Part shown: positions 9,469 through 18,540 of the stretch, piece after piece
Layout: every line of letters begins with the position of its first letter
Numbering within the stretch: the first letter of the stretch is position 1
Source: an uncultured Gemmatimonadota bacterium
GTDB lineage: Bacteria; Gemmatimonadota; Gemmatimonadetes; Gemmatimonadales; Gemmatimonadaceae
Assembly (NCBI GenBank): GCA_903910555.1
Contig: CAIVZZ010000003.1
Span: 124,001-188,000, forward strand
Direction: 5' to 3'
Length of the DNA stretch: 64,000 nucleotides
Translations under genes and position numbers: made by a program
Notes under the pieces: model-generated
Database searches by the model: none
Told to the model about the DNA's origin: nothing
What the model saw: only the letters and a program-made list of their open reading frames with translations

Positions 9469-11988
9469 TTAGTCAGATCGCAGCGCCCGGTTCGGATCGA
9501 CATTCGCCGCGCGGCGCGCTGGAATGAAGCTCGCGATCATCGTCACGGAGAGCAAAACTGCGGCGACCGCGCCGAAAATCAACGGGTCGCGCGGCGATTC
9601 GCCAAAGAGCAGCGGCTTGATCCAGCTCCCCGCCGCGAGCGCGACTGCTCCGCCGATCGCGACGCCGATCACGCCGAGCGTCATTCCTTCGCGGACCACG
9701 AGCCTGATCAAGTCGCTCATCTGCGCGCCGAGCGCCACGCGCACGCCGAGCTCATGCGTGCGCTGCGCCACGTTGTATGAGATCACGCTGAACAAGCCAA
9801 TCGCGGCGAGCGCGAGCGCGAGAATGCCGAACGCCAGGAACATGCTCGCGCCGAGTGACCAGGACTGCGTCTGGCTCCCGATCACTTCCGAGAACGGTGT
9901 CACCGTGAGATACGACGCGCCGGGCATGTCTGCCTGTAGCCGCCGGCGGATCGACTCGGCGAGCGGAGCGCCGCGGCCGCGCGTGCGGATGAACAAGCCG
10001 CCGTTGTTGGGATGGAATTGGGCGATCGCCAGATAGTAGTAGTAATCGTCGTTGTCCCCGTCGAGTTTCTGCGCCTTGATGTCCTCGGCGATTCCCACCA
10101 CGTACGTGCACGGCATCGTGTCCGCGCCAACTTTCACGCACTGGCCGATCGCGTCCGCCGCGGGCCAAAGGCGCTTCGCCATTTTTGCGCTCACGACCAT
10201 CGCGCCGGGAGCACCTGCGCGATCGGCGTCTGTGATCCCGCGGCCGCGGAGAATATGCGTACCGAGTGCGGCGAAGTATTCGGGGCTCACGCCGTTAAGA
10301 TCGAATTGGCCGAGCTTCTGCACCGTATCTATCCCGGCAATGAACAGTCCCGTACTCCACGTGCTCCAAAACGGAACGCTGGTCTGGCGCGACGCGGTCT
10401 CGACTTCCGTGAGTGTCTTGGCGTCGGCGAGCAGCTTGTCCTTGAGCAACACGGTTTGGGCGCTGTCGAGCACGACGCCGCGCATGTTCAAATTGACCAT
10501 GAGCACGGGATCCACATCGTAGCCGAGTCGCGTGTTGTTGACGTTGCTGAGACTGCGGACGAACAGTCCGGCACCGATGAGCAGCACGACCGAGAGCGCG
10601 CCTTGAAGGATGAGCAGCCCGATTCTCAGGTTCGAGCGGTGATACGTGCCTTCGCGCGCACCGGCCTTGAGGTCGGATGTGAGATTCACGCTGCGCAGCT
10701 GAAATGCCGGCGCGAGCCCGGTGAGCAAGCCTGCGCCGAGCGCGACGGCGAGCGCAAACAATAGAGTGCGTGGATCGGCAAGCAGCGGTGCGGGGGTGGA
10801 CTTCGGCAGGAACGCCGCGCGCAGGAACACACCGGCTCCTTGAGCGATCAGTAATCCAGCCGTGCCGCCGAGCGCACCGAGAAGCACACTCTCGGTAAGC
10901 AGCTGCGCAACGAGCCGGCGGCGGCTGACACCGAGTGCGAGCCGCACGGCGATTTCACGCCGGCGATTCAAAGCGCGCGCGAGCAGGAGATTCGCGACAT
11001 TCGCGCACGCGATCAGCAGCACGATCAGCGCAACGCCGCCGATCCAGGCGGCGACCTTCGACAGCTGACTCGGACTTGGGCCCCGCTGGAGAATGATCGA
11101 GGCGGCAACCGCGCGCGGCTTGGCGAGATCGAACGGCGTCCCGGCTGGCTGGTCCGCTAACTGAACGCGATAGCTCCGCTGAAACGCGGCGGTCAGATCT
11201 GCGTCTGCGCGGGCGATGCTGACGCCGGGCTTGCGCATCGCGATCGCCTGCGACCACGTCCAGTTGTACGTCGTCCACCACGTCTTGCCTTTCTGATTTA
11301 GCGTCTGCGTGCTCGCGTAGCTGCTGATCGGGATGTACACGACCGGCAGCTGGTCAGGCCACAGGCCGGCAAATCCCGCCGGCTCCACGCCGATGATCGT
11401 ATACACGAGTGGGCCGACGCGAATCGTTTGTCCTATCGCATCGCGCCGGCCGCCGTACGCGCTCTGCCAATAGCTGTAACCCAGAACGGCAACCGGCGCG
11501 CCCGCCGGCGTGGAGTCTTCCGCCGGCGTGAAGTTTCTGCCGATGACGGGTGGCGCGTCGAACATATCGAAAAAGGTCGCGCTCACGATCGCGACGCTCA
11601 TCTCGCGCGCATCGCCGCCGCTGCCGACTGCGATGTCGCGTCGCGTGGTTTGCGCGAGTCGAGAGAACGACGTAGTCCAGTTCGTGAGATCGACGTAGCG
11701 CGCGAACGGCATCCCGTTGCCGAGGTATTCCTTCCCGCGGTACGTCGTGCCGAGGAAGATTCGGTGTGTCAGCGTCGCGTCGCGCAGCATCGGCGGCGGC
11801 CGGAAGAGCAGGCGATCGACGATTGAGAACATTGCCGCGTTCGCACCAATGCCGAGCCCGAGCGTGAGCACCACCGCGATCGTGAACGCAGGCTTTGCGC
11901 GCAGTCCGCGCGCGGCGTAGCGCAGATCTTGTAGGAACGATTCCCACCACGGGGCGCGGGCGGACGCGTTGGTCTGTGAATCGCTCAT
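9469..11988 (-). CDS. ADOP-family ABC transporter permease (MacB/FtsX type)
   Basis: An orphan duplicated permease of the acidobacterial ADOP group: ~839 residues with two MacB periplasmic-core domains and two FtsX helix bundles and no ATPase of its own. The N-terminal helix (TIAVVLTLGLGIGANAAMFS) and prefix SFLQDLRYAARGLRAKP are diagnostic. FtsX helices are near residues 320-440 (LIVLLIACANVANLLLARAL, with the following RRREIAVRLALG) and again at the C-terminus (GVRVALGAQMSDLIRLVV, FIPARRAANVDPNRALR). ATG 11988 is chosen because GGAG sits 7 nt upstream; an in-frame start at 12024 lacks this. Such permeases pair with MacB-type ATPases encoded elsewhere and act in lipoprotein, peptide or drug export; the substrate is not evident. 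Confidence 0.95.
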   Translation of the reverse strand: MSDSQTNASARAPWWESFLQDLRYAARGLRAKPAFTIAVVLTLGLGIGANAAMFSIVDRLLFRPPPMLRDATLTHRIFLGTTYRGKEYLGNGMPFARYVDLTNWTTSFSRLAQTTRRDIAVGSGGDAREMSVAIVSATFFDMFDAPPVIGRNFTPAEDSTPAGAPVAVLGYSYWQSAYGGRRDAIGQTIRVGPLVYTIIGVEPAGFAGLWPDQLPVVYIPISSYASTQTLNQKGKTWWTTYNWTWSQAIAMRKPGVSIARADADLTAAFQRSYRVQLADQPAGTPFDLAKPRAVAASIILQRGPSPSQLSKVAAWIGGVALIVLLIACANVANLLLARALNRRREIAVRLALGVSRRRLVAQLLTESVLLGALGGTAGLLIAQGAGVFLRAAFLPKSTPAPLLADPRTLLFALAVALGAGLLTGLAPAFQLRSVNLTSDLKAGAREGTYHRSNLRIGLLILQGALSVVLLIGAGLFVRSLSNVNNTRLGYDVDPVLMVNLNMRGVVLDSAQTVLLKDKLLADAKTLTEVETASRQTSVPFWSTWSTGLFIAGIDTVQKLGQFDLNGVSPEYFAALGTHILRGRGITDADRAGAPGAMVVSAKMAKRLWPAADAIGQCVKVGADTMPCTYVVGIAEDIKAQKLDGDNDDYYYYLAIAQFHPNNGGLFIRTRGRGAPLAESIRRRLQADMPGASYLTVTPFSEVIGSQTQSWSLGASMFLAFGILALALAAIGLFSVISYNVAQRTHELGVRVALGAQMSDLIRLVVREGMTLGVIGVAIGGAVALAAGSWIKPLLFGESPRDPLIFGAVAAVLLSVTMIASFIPARRAANVDPNRALRSD

Positions 11989-12033
11989 GGCGTTCTCCAA
12001 AGTTTTCCCGTGTTGCTCGAACACGATCAGGAA

Positions 12034-12062
12034 TTGAACGGGTGGGATCCGATCATTTTAGA
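12034..12062 (+). promoter_or_regulatory. Weak promoter candidate for the serine-hydrolase-like gene
   Basis: TTGAAC (12034-12039), a 17-nt spacer and TTTAGA (12057-12062) match sigma-70 boxes at 4 of 6 positions each, in the 129-nt gap between the divergently oriented ADOP permease and serine-hydrolase-like genes. Confidence 0.25.
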
Positions 12063-12117
12063 CACGCGCCGGCCGGAAATCGTTGACAGCAGCATGATCC
12101 GGCGCGAGCGTTCCTCT

Positions 12118-13587
12118 ATGAAATCCCGCACCCCATTGCTCGTTGCCGCGATCTTCGCGGCAGCCGTCGTATCACCGGCTCGCGCCCAAACGAAACAATC
12201 AGCGGCGCCGGACCTCGACGCGATCGCCAAGAAGGTCATCGCGCGCGAGCAGGTCGTTGGCGCGTCGGTGTTGGTCACCCAAGGCGGCAAGGTGCTGCTG
12301 CACAAAGGATACGGATACGCCGAGCTCAATCTTCAGGTGCCGGCAAAGGACGAGACGGTTTATCACGTCGTCGGGCCGCTGATGCCGTTCACGGGCGTTG
12401 CGGTCATGCAGCTCGTCGAGAGCGGAAAGCTCTCGCTCGACGCGGACATCTCCACGCTCATCTCTGAATTTCCGCTGCAAGGCCATCACGTCACGGTTCG
12501 CGATCTCCTCGGCCACACCTCGGGCATAGTCGACTATCACTACTTGGGCGACGCGATCGACGGCACAAGCCGCCAGCCGAAGGCTCTTGATGAAGTCATC
12601 ACGCTGTTCTCGCACCGGCCGTGGATTAATGATCCCGGCACGACCTGGGATTGGTCGATCTCAGGGTTCGTTTTGCTAGTGGATATCATCGAACGCGTGA
12701 GCGGTCAGAGTTTCGACGACTACATGCAGCAGCACATCTACGGACCCGCAGGAATGAAGTCGACCACGCTGTGCGATGACTTCACGCTCACTCGCGGCCT
12801 GTCGCCAGGATATCGCCGCACCGCCGACGGCCATGTGCAGGCCGCCGAGAACGACATGGCGTTCAACTACGATCTCCGCTACTGCAGCACCGTCGGCGAT
12901 CTCGACCGCGGCTGGCAGGCGGTGCGCGATCACAAGCTGCTCAAGGGCGAATCGCTCACGCTGATGAGCACGCCGACCGGGCCGGGGATGCACATGAGCC
13001 CGACCGACGCCGAGATGCACTACGGGCTCGCGCTCACTCTGAATCATGAAGACAAGCATCGCAGCCGCGGACAGCATGGCTCGCTGCTCGGCTATGCCGG
13101 CGCGATGTATGAATTTCCGGAGGATCAGCTGACGGTAGTGGTGCTCACAAACACCGAGAATCAGAACGCGTATTCGGTTGCGCGCGCGCTGGCTCGTGCG
13201 GTGCTCAAGCTGCCGGAGCTTCCCGCGCCGCCCGCGCCTCAGCCGCCGCGTATACTGGCCGACGAACCAATGGCGCCGATCGCGCGTGCGCAGTTGCTAG
13301 GTGATTTTACGGTGCGCTACGACAAACTGCCGGCCGATCTGCACGGGTCGTTCACCCAATACCGCCGCACGTACCGAATCTTTGATGAAAACGGACGGCT
13401 GATGATCGAGCCGCGTGGTGAGGGTGCCGAACGTCTGCTCAAGCAGCCGGACGGCACGTTCGCGATGCGGTCGGCTCCGCGCACGGTGATCACCTTTACG
13501 ATCGAGAAGAACCGTGCGTCGCGCATGACGATGCAGTCGCCGGGTGCAGGGCGCACGCTCGCCGGAGGGAGAACCGGCACTGAGTAG
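12118..13587 (+). CDS. Exported beta-lactamase/serine-hydrolase-fold protein, catalytic motif lost
   Basis: A class C beta-lactamase/transpeptidase-like (PF00144 type) protein with a signal peptide (MKSRTPLLVAAIFAAAVVSPARAQ) starting at ATG 12118; in-frame ATG 12094 is an alternative. The fold is recognisable throughout: VLVTQGGKVLLHKGYGYAEL, VMQLVESGKLSLDADIS, VRDLLGHTSGI, FVLLVDIIERVSGQSFDDYM, HGSLLGYAGAMYEFP. The SxxK motif normally just before the FTxxAxMQLVE helix is replaced: Ser by G86 and Lys by M89. The YxN motif is W179-S-I181. Without Ser, Lys and Tyr it should not acylate substrates, so it is probably a binding or scaffold protein. Residues ~400-490 form an extra C-terminal lipocalin-like or DUF domain. 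Identity as a family member is sure; the role is unknown. Confidence 0.85.
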   Translation: MKSRTPLLVAAIFAAAVVSPARAQTKQSAAPDLDAIAKKVIAREQVVGASVLVTQGGKVLLHKGYGYAELNLQVPAKDETVYHVVGPLMPFTGVAVMQLVESGKLSLDADISTLISEFPLQGHHVTVRDLLGHTSGIVDYHYLGDAIDGTSRQPKALDEVITLFSHRPWINDPGTTWDWSISGFVLLVDIIERVSGQSFDDYMQQHIYGPAGMKSTTLCDDFTLTRGLSPGYRRTADGHVQAAENDMAFNYDLRYCSTVGDLDRGWQAVRDHKLLKGESLTLMSTPTGPGMHMSPTDAEMHYGLALTLNHEDKHRSRGQHGSLLGYAGAMYEFPEDQLTVVVLTNTENQNAYSVARALARAVLKLPELPAPPAPQPPRILADEPMAPIARAQLLGDFTVRYDKLPADLHGSFTQYRRTYRIFDENGRLMIEPRGEGAERLLKQPDGTFAMRSAPRTVITFTIEKNRASRMTMQSPGAGRTLAGGRTGTE

Positions 13588-13598
13588 TTACGGCTGAG

Positions 13599-16343
13599 TT
13601 ATGGCTTGCGCCGTTCTTCGCGTTCTTCCTTTTCGTCATCTGTTAAATCCACAGCGAGCGGGAAGAAGAGCGAACGCTGAATTTTTGGGTACGGCACGGT
13701 CCAGCCGCGCGCATCGTGCCAGAGAATCCGATTCAGCTGCTCGGTCGGCGCCGCATCGGGGACGCGAAAATTCATTTTCCCTGATGCGACAGTCGCCTTT
13801 CGTTTAGCGTCGGCATCGGGGCCGGCGATGTCGCCGACGCGCTGATTCACGTCGTACAGCGACTGGTTCGGCGTCAGCGCGGTGTACGGCGCGAAGTCCG
13901 GCGCTGCATCCGGCGCGTTGAAGCTCGCGTGCATATCCGTCGCGACGAGATCGAACATGCTGAGCGCGGGCAGGCCGAGCATGAGTTCGACCGTCTTCAC
14001 CATGCTCTGCAAATTGTAGAACGTGCTGTCGATCACGCCGCGTCTCGCGAACGGGCTAGCCACCAAAGCAACGGTCCGGTGTCCATCGACATGATCGACG
14101 CCGTCCTGCGCGTCGTCCTCGACGATCACAATCGCCATCGATTTCCAGAACTGTGAATGCGATAGGGCCTCGACGATCTGCCCGAGCGCGAGATCGTTGT
14201 CCGCCACGCATGACTTTGGCGTGCACCAGCCGGCGCTCGTGCCCTGTGTGTGATCGTTCGGGAGCACCATCATTACGAGATTCGGCATCTCGCCCTTGGA
14301 TTCCCATTCGCGCAGATGCTCGCGCACGACGTCGGCCTTCACAACGTCGGGAATTTCTTCGGTCCACCCGGGATACTCGCGCACGAGCGCACGATCGAGC
14401 GACGGTATGTCGGAGTGCGTGTTGAATCGCTTGGCGAGTTGATCGCGAAAGAACGCCGGATTGTGCGGAAGGGAATCGCGGTACTGCGCGAGCAGGCGTG
14501 TGCGAATGCTCGCGTCGTTGCGCGCCGGTGCGGGCGCGTACTCACCGAAAACGCTGACGGTTTTCCCTTTGGTCTGCGCGGCTTCCCACAAGAATCCGCC
14601 CGACGAATACGTCAGCGCGTCGTTCCCCTCCGATGGATAGCTGCGGCCGAAATACAGCGGCCACATCGGATACTCCGTCTCGTTCGCCTGTGTGAGCCAC
14701 TGGTGGCCATCGGCCGAGTTGCCGCCCGATGCAAAGAAGTGATCGAACAGCACGAATTGATTCGCGAGCGCATGCGCGTTGGGCGTGACGTCGCGGCCAT
14801 ACATCGTGAGCGACGGATCGCTCGCGCCTTTGCCGATATCGCCCAGTACTTGATCGTATGTGCGATTTTCGCGGATGATATACACAACGTGCTGCACGAG
14901 CGACGCTTCGCCGGGTCGCTCGGGCACTGCGCGCGCAACGGCATCGCGGCGCGGCGCGAGCGATGGCGCATCAGGCCCCGATCGCAGCGCAAGCCGGTTG
15001 TTTTGCGCAACGCCAGTTGTGTATGCGGCGAGTTCGGCGTCGGACGGAACGGGAATCACATTCACCGCCCCGCGAACCGCATGCACGTAGCGTCCTTCGA
15101 GTGTTGCCGGACGTCCCGTGCCGGATCCGACGCCGAGCAGCGTGCCGACCGCGATCGTCTTGCCGTCAGCACTCACGTCGAGCGATGACGGATACCATCC
15201 GGTCGGGATCAGTCCGCGCAGCCGCGCAGTGCGGCTGCCGGTGACTCCAGACACCTCATACATCGCGACTGCATTCACTCCGCCGAGTGCCACGTAGAGT
15301 GTGGCACCATCCGGCGAGAGTGCGACGGCGGTCGGCGCAAGCCCAATGCGGTCGAGTCTGAACGGCGCGATGGCGATCGTCGTGATGACTGCGTCGGTAT
15401 GCGTGTCGATGACCGAGACGTTATCGCTGTTGCCGTTGGCGACGTACAAGCGCGACGCGCGCTCATCCCACGCGATTCCCGATGGATGCAGTCCAACCGG
15501 GATTACTGTCGTGACTTTGCCGGAAACGAGGTCTATACGGGACACGTTACCGGCTTCGGCAATCCCGCGCGCGTCGATGCGCACACGCTCGGCGCGCGGG
15601 TCGCAGCACTCGAGTGCCGCGCGTTCACCACTCGCAGGCCTCGGGCCGCCGAGGTTCGTGACGTACGCCGCGGAGCCGTCGTGCGCGATCACCGCGCCGA
15701 CAGGGAGCACGCCGAGGGGAATCGTGCTGATGAGCGCGTTGCTCTCGGCGTCGAGTACCGCGAGCGCATCATTTGCGGGAAGTGCGACGATCGCAACGCG
15801 ATGTCCTGACGCATTTGCCGTTCGCGCAACTGCGGTCGCACCCGCGAGAAAATCGCCGAGCGACGCTGATGATCCGACGACCGCCGCACTGTCTCCGCCG
15901 TAGGCGTCGCGCACCGATTTTCCCTCGGCAGAGTAGGTGAACAGCTGGATGACCGATTTCGCGCGCGGAAGCGGCGGGCCGCCGGGAGTGCGCTTCAGCG
16001 TGAGGTCCGCCGGGAGCCGTCCTACCGTTGAGACGAGCGCGTTGCCATTGACTGGATCGATTGCGACGCCGTACACGCCGGGGCGGCCATCGAACTTCGC
16101 GCTCGCCGCCATGCGATTGTCGAGCCAGGCGAGGCGGTACGCCGCTCCTGGAACTGCAACCCAGATTTCCGCCGGGTTCTTGCCGAATCTCACTCCGCCG
16201 ACTCGTCCATCGAACACGCTTTGCAGCCCGGCTGGAGTCACGCGCTGCTCGGTCGCGATGATGCCCGGGTCCGGAACTTCGCGGACAGGTTTCCTGGGCG
16301 GTTGCTGCGCGCCCTGAATGAAGAACAGGAGAGGGAAGAGCAT
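13599..16343 (-). CDS. Bifunctional YncE-type beta-propeller / alkaline-phosphatase-superfamily phosphoesterase
   Basis: About 914 residues. A short hydrophobic leader (MLFPLLFFIQGAQQ) suggests export. Residues ~30-440 are YVTN-like propeller blades (RLYVANGNSDNVSVIDTHTD, VALSPDGATLYVALGGVNAV). Residues ~480-880 form a phosphoesterase domain: IIRENRTYDQVLGD, FDHFFASGGNSADGHQW, VMMVLPNDHTQGTSAGW, IVIVEDDAQDGVDHVDGHR, which supply the Asp and His metal ligands of the alkaline phosphatase/phospholipase C superfamily. It is expected to hydrolyse a phosphoester in the periplasm; the substrate is unknown. GTG 16379 in frame is an alternative start; ATG 16343 is preferred for the leader. It is divergent from the lipid-kinase gene with a 113-nt gap. 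Confidence 0.93.
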   Translation of the reverse strand: MLFPLLFFIQGAQQPPRKPVREVPDPGIIATEQRVTPAGLQSVFDGRVGGVRFGKNPAEIWVAVPGAAYRLAWLDNRMAASAKFDGRPGVYGVAIDPVNGNALVSTVGRLPADLTLKRTPGGPPLPRAKSVIQLFTYSAEGKSVRDAYGGDSAAVVGSSASLGDFLAGATAVARTANASGHRVAIVALPANDALAVLDAESNALISTIPLGVLPVGAVIAHDGSAAYVTNLGGPRPASGERAALECCDPRAERVRIDARGIAEAGNVSRIDLVSGKVTTVIPVGLHPSGIAWDERASRLYVANGNSDNVSVIDTHTDAVITTIAIAPFRLDRIGLAPTAVALSPDGATLYVALGGVNAVAMYEVSGVTGSRTARLRGLIPTGWYPSSLDVSADGKTIAVGTLLGVGSGTGRPATLEGRYVHAVRGAVNVIPVPSDAELAAYTTGVAQNNRLALRSGPDAPSLAPRRDAVARAVPERPGEASLVQHVVYIIRENRTYDQVLGDIGKGASDPSLTMYGRDVTPNAHALANQFVLFDHFFASGGNSADGHQWLTQANETEYPMWPLYFGRSYPSEGNDALTYSSGGFLWEAAQTKGKTVSVFGEYAPAPARNDASIRTRLLAQYRDSLPHNPAFFRDQLAKRFNTHSDIPSLDRALVREYPGWTEEIPDVVKADVVREHLREWESKGEMPNLVMMVLPNDHTQGTSAGWCTPKSCVADNDLALGQIVEALSHSQFWKSMAIVIVEDDAQDGVDHVDGHRTVALVASPFARRGVIDSTFYNLQSMVKTVELMLGLPALSMFDLVATDMHASFNAPDAAPDFAPYTALTPNQSLYDVNQRVGDIAGPDADAKRKATVASGKMNFRVPDAAPTEQLNRILWHDARGWTVPYPKIQRSLFFPLAVDLTDDEKEEREERRKP

Positions 16344-16456
16344 GTGAGGAATGTGGTTCACTGGGCCCGCCGGAGCCACCGGTCTGCCCCGTGTGAATCG
16401 TCACGAACATGTCGCTTCTATATGAAGGCGGCCTGCCTCCCCGTATCCTTCGCCGC

Positions 16457-17524
16457 ATGAAGGCTACAACCGCTTGCCTTGTCGTCCATCCGCGGTCGGG
16501 ACGAAACCTCACGTGCGTATCCGACATCACGTCCGTATTTGCGCGCGCGGGGTGGTCGACCGATGTGGTTGTGAAGGAATCGAAGGGACAGACAATGGAG
16601 CTCGCCGCGCGTGCGGCTGAGGCCGGCTACGACTGGGTCATCGCATACGGCGGCGACGGCACCGTAAACCATGTCGTCAACGGTGTGCTCGCGCTTTCCG
16701 GCAAACGGAATACGGCGGTTGGCGTCATTCCCGGCGGCACCGCGAATGTTTGGGCCGCCGAAGTCGGCGTGCCCTCCGATCCCGTGCGAGCGGCGCAATC
16801 GCTGGTCGAGAGTGACATCCGCGATGTGGACGTCGGGCACGTGGGCGTCGAGTCTCTCACACTCGGCGGCGCTTCGAGTGAGACGGATCACTACGCAGCA
16901 TCCGCATCGGGGCCGCGACGTCACTTCTTACTCATGGCAGGGCTCGGGGTTGATGCGGCGCTGATGCGCAGCACGCCAACAGAGCTCAAACACAAACTTG
17001 GCATCGCCGCGGTGGTACTCTCGGCGGTGAAGATGCTGCCGACGCTGCAGACATATCCCATTGAGATTCGATCGGGGAATGCCGGCGCGCTCGTGTGGGA
17101 AGGGAAGGCGCTGCAATTGGTGGTGGGAAACACGCGACTCTACGGCAAAGTGGCGCGCATGACACCCGATGCGCTGCTCGACAGTGGTGAACTCGACATC
17201 TCGGTAGTCTCTGCACAGAGCAAAATGAGCGCGCTCATGCAGGTGATCGGCATCATGCTGCGCGGCCGGCCGAGTCGCGATGGAGCGAAGGCTGCGCGCA
17301 ACGCGTATTTCCACGTGCGCGCGCCGGCATCGGTGGATCTGCAGCTTGATGGAAGCGCCGTAAAACTCAAGAAATATCTCACCGCCGGCGCCCGTGACGC
17401 ACTCACCCGCGCCGGAGATCCGGCGCGGGTGATGGTCAACTATCGGTTTGACGCGGTGCCTGGTGCGCTGCGAATCGCGGTGCCGCGGACATACGACGGA
17501 CCGCTATTCCGCGCTAATTCTTGA
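16457..17524 (+). CDS. Diacylglycerol/sphingosine-kinase-family lipid kinase
   Basis: A DAGK-catalytic-domain protein of ~355 residues, YegS/DgkB-like. The nucleotide-binding loop is AYGGDGTVNHVVNG at ~residues 61-74, followed by the second glycine motif VIPGGTANVWA. The C-terminal beta-sandwich contains the usual LLDSGELDISVV. It is cytoplasmic or peripheral to the membrane and phosphorylates a lipid or long-chain base. ATG 16457 is chosen since MKATTACLVVHPRSG aligns with family starts; the frame remains open to 16409. Its 3' end overlaps the convergent lipoprotein gene by 11 nt. Confidence 0.93.
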   Translation: MKATTACLVVHPRSGRNLTCVSDITSVFARAGWSTDVVVKESKGQTMELAARAAEAGYDWVIAYGGDGTVNHVVNGVLALSGKRNTAVGVIPGGTANVWAAEVGVPSDPVRAAQSLVESDIRDVDVGHVGVESLTLGGASSETDHYAASASGPRRHFLLMAGLGVDAALMRSTPTELKHKLGIAAVVLSAVKMLPTLQTYPIEIRSGNAGALVWEGKALQLVVGNTRLYGKVARMTPDALLDSGELDISVVSAQSKMSALMQVIGIMLRGRPSRDGAKAARNAYFHVRAPASVDLQLDGSAVKLKKYLTAGARDALTRAGDPARVMVNYRFDAVPGALRIAVPRTYDGPLFRANS

Positions 17525-18383
17525 CCGCTTTTCCGGTGGCCAGATCGAGCGTGTACGTCTCATTCCCGACCGTCATCGGCACGAACTCCGTCCCGTTGAA
17601 TGTGATTCCGACGTTGCGCGAGATCGTGATGGTTCGCGTGCTGTCGCCTTTCGTCACGACGCCGCTGCCGGTCACGACACGTGCGATGCTGCCCGAGGCC
17701 GGATACGGATTTGCAGACCGCGGCAGGTTGACGACGATATTCGAGAACGTTGAGCTGTAACTGACGTCGGCCGTGCGCGTTGCCGCGCTGTCCGACCAGT
17801 ACGCGCCGTGTGTGCCGCCACCGCTGCCGTTCCAGGTGCGCGTGGTGTTGTGGCCGAGCAGGCCAGTGGCTGTGAGGTCACGCGCGCCGTTCACGGTATC
17901 TGCTCCTGCGGTCGTCGCAACGACGCCGCTCAGCGTTGCCTGAACATCCATGGAAGCCGTGGTGGAATCGAAGTGGTTCATCGGCGCGCCGCTCGCATCG
18001 AAAAACGCGAGGCTGCGGACGACAGTCACGCCATTTGCGTTGACGGTCGGCGGGCAGTCAAAGCGGCCGTCGGCTGGATTGAGCGTGCAGCCGCTGCCGG
18101 GGCCCTGCGAGAATGCCGCGCCGCCTGCGGAGATCACGCTCATCGAGACGCCGGAACCTGTGTTGCTGCCGAGGCTCCATCCCATCGTGGATGAAACGCC
18201 GTTGATGGTGTTCACGTCGGAGATGGTTGCATCGGCGGACGCGTGCACGGCGATCAGTGCGCTGTCGACGGCCGTGACCTGAAACTTGAGCGACGTCGGC
18301 TGAGTCGACGAATCACTCGAGCCGCATGCGCCCATCGCGATGACGAGCGCACCAGCGCCGGCGGTAAGCAGGGAACGTTTCAT
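17514..18383 (-). CDS. Hypothetical lipoprotein
   Basis: A type II signal with a clear lipobox (VIAMGACGSSDSS) predicts lipidation at C20. The mature part is ~270 residues, Ser/Thr/Gly-rich and beta-like, with one cysteine pair (GCTLNPADGRFDC). I know no family for it. The tail FNGTEFVPMTVGNETYTLDL may be a small beta domain. It stands alone, convergent with the lipid kinase and divergent from the cyanophycinase-like gene. Confidence 0.75.
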   Translation of the reverse strand: MKRSLLTAGAGALVIAMGACGSSDSSTQPTSLKFQVTAVDSALIAVHASADATISDVNTINGVSSTMGWSLGSNTGSGVSMSVISAGGAAFSQGPGSGCTLNPADGRFDCPPTVNANGVTVVRSLAFFDASGAPMNHFDSTTASMDVQATLSGVVATTAGADTVNGARDLTATGLLGHNTTRTWNGSGGGTHGAYWSDSAATRTADVSYSSTFSNIVVNLPRSANPYPASGSIARVVTGSGVVTKGDSTRTITISRNVGITFNGTEFVPMTVGNETYTLDLATGKAVKN

Positions 18384-18540
18384 TGGCGTATATCCTCCAC
18401 GTGCAGGTTGAACTTGGGCCTGTGGTTTCGATTCAGCTGGGAGACGAAGGCGCCGCGGAAACGTTTAGTGATGCGGAACACAGTTGGCGAAATATTTTCA
18501 GCAGGCTTTCTGACCAGGCCGTTTTGATGCATCTTCTGGC

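Noticed and set aside
9524-10036. Plus-strand open frames inside the ADOP permease
   Set aside because: High-GC antisense shadows of a clearly recognised gene.
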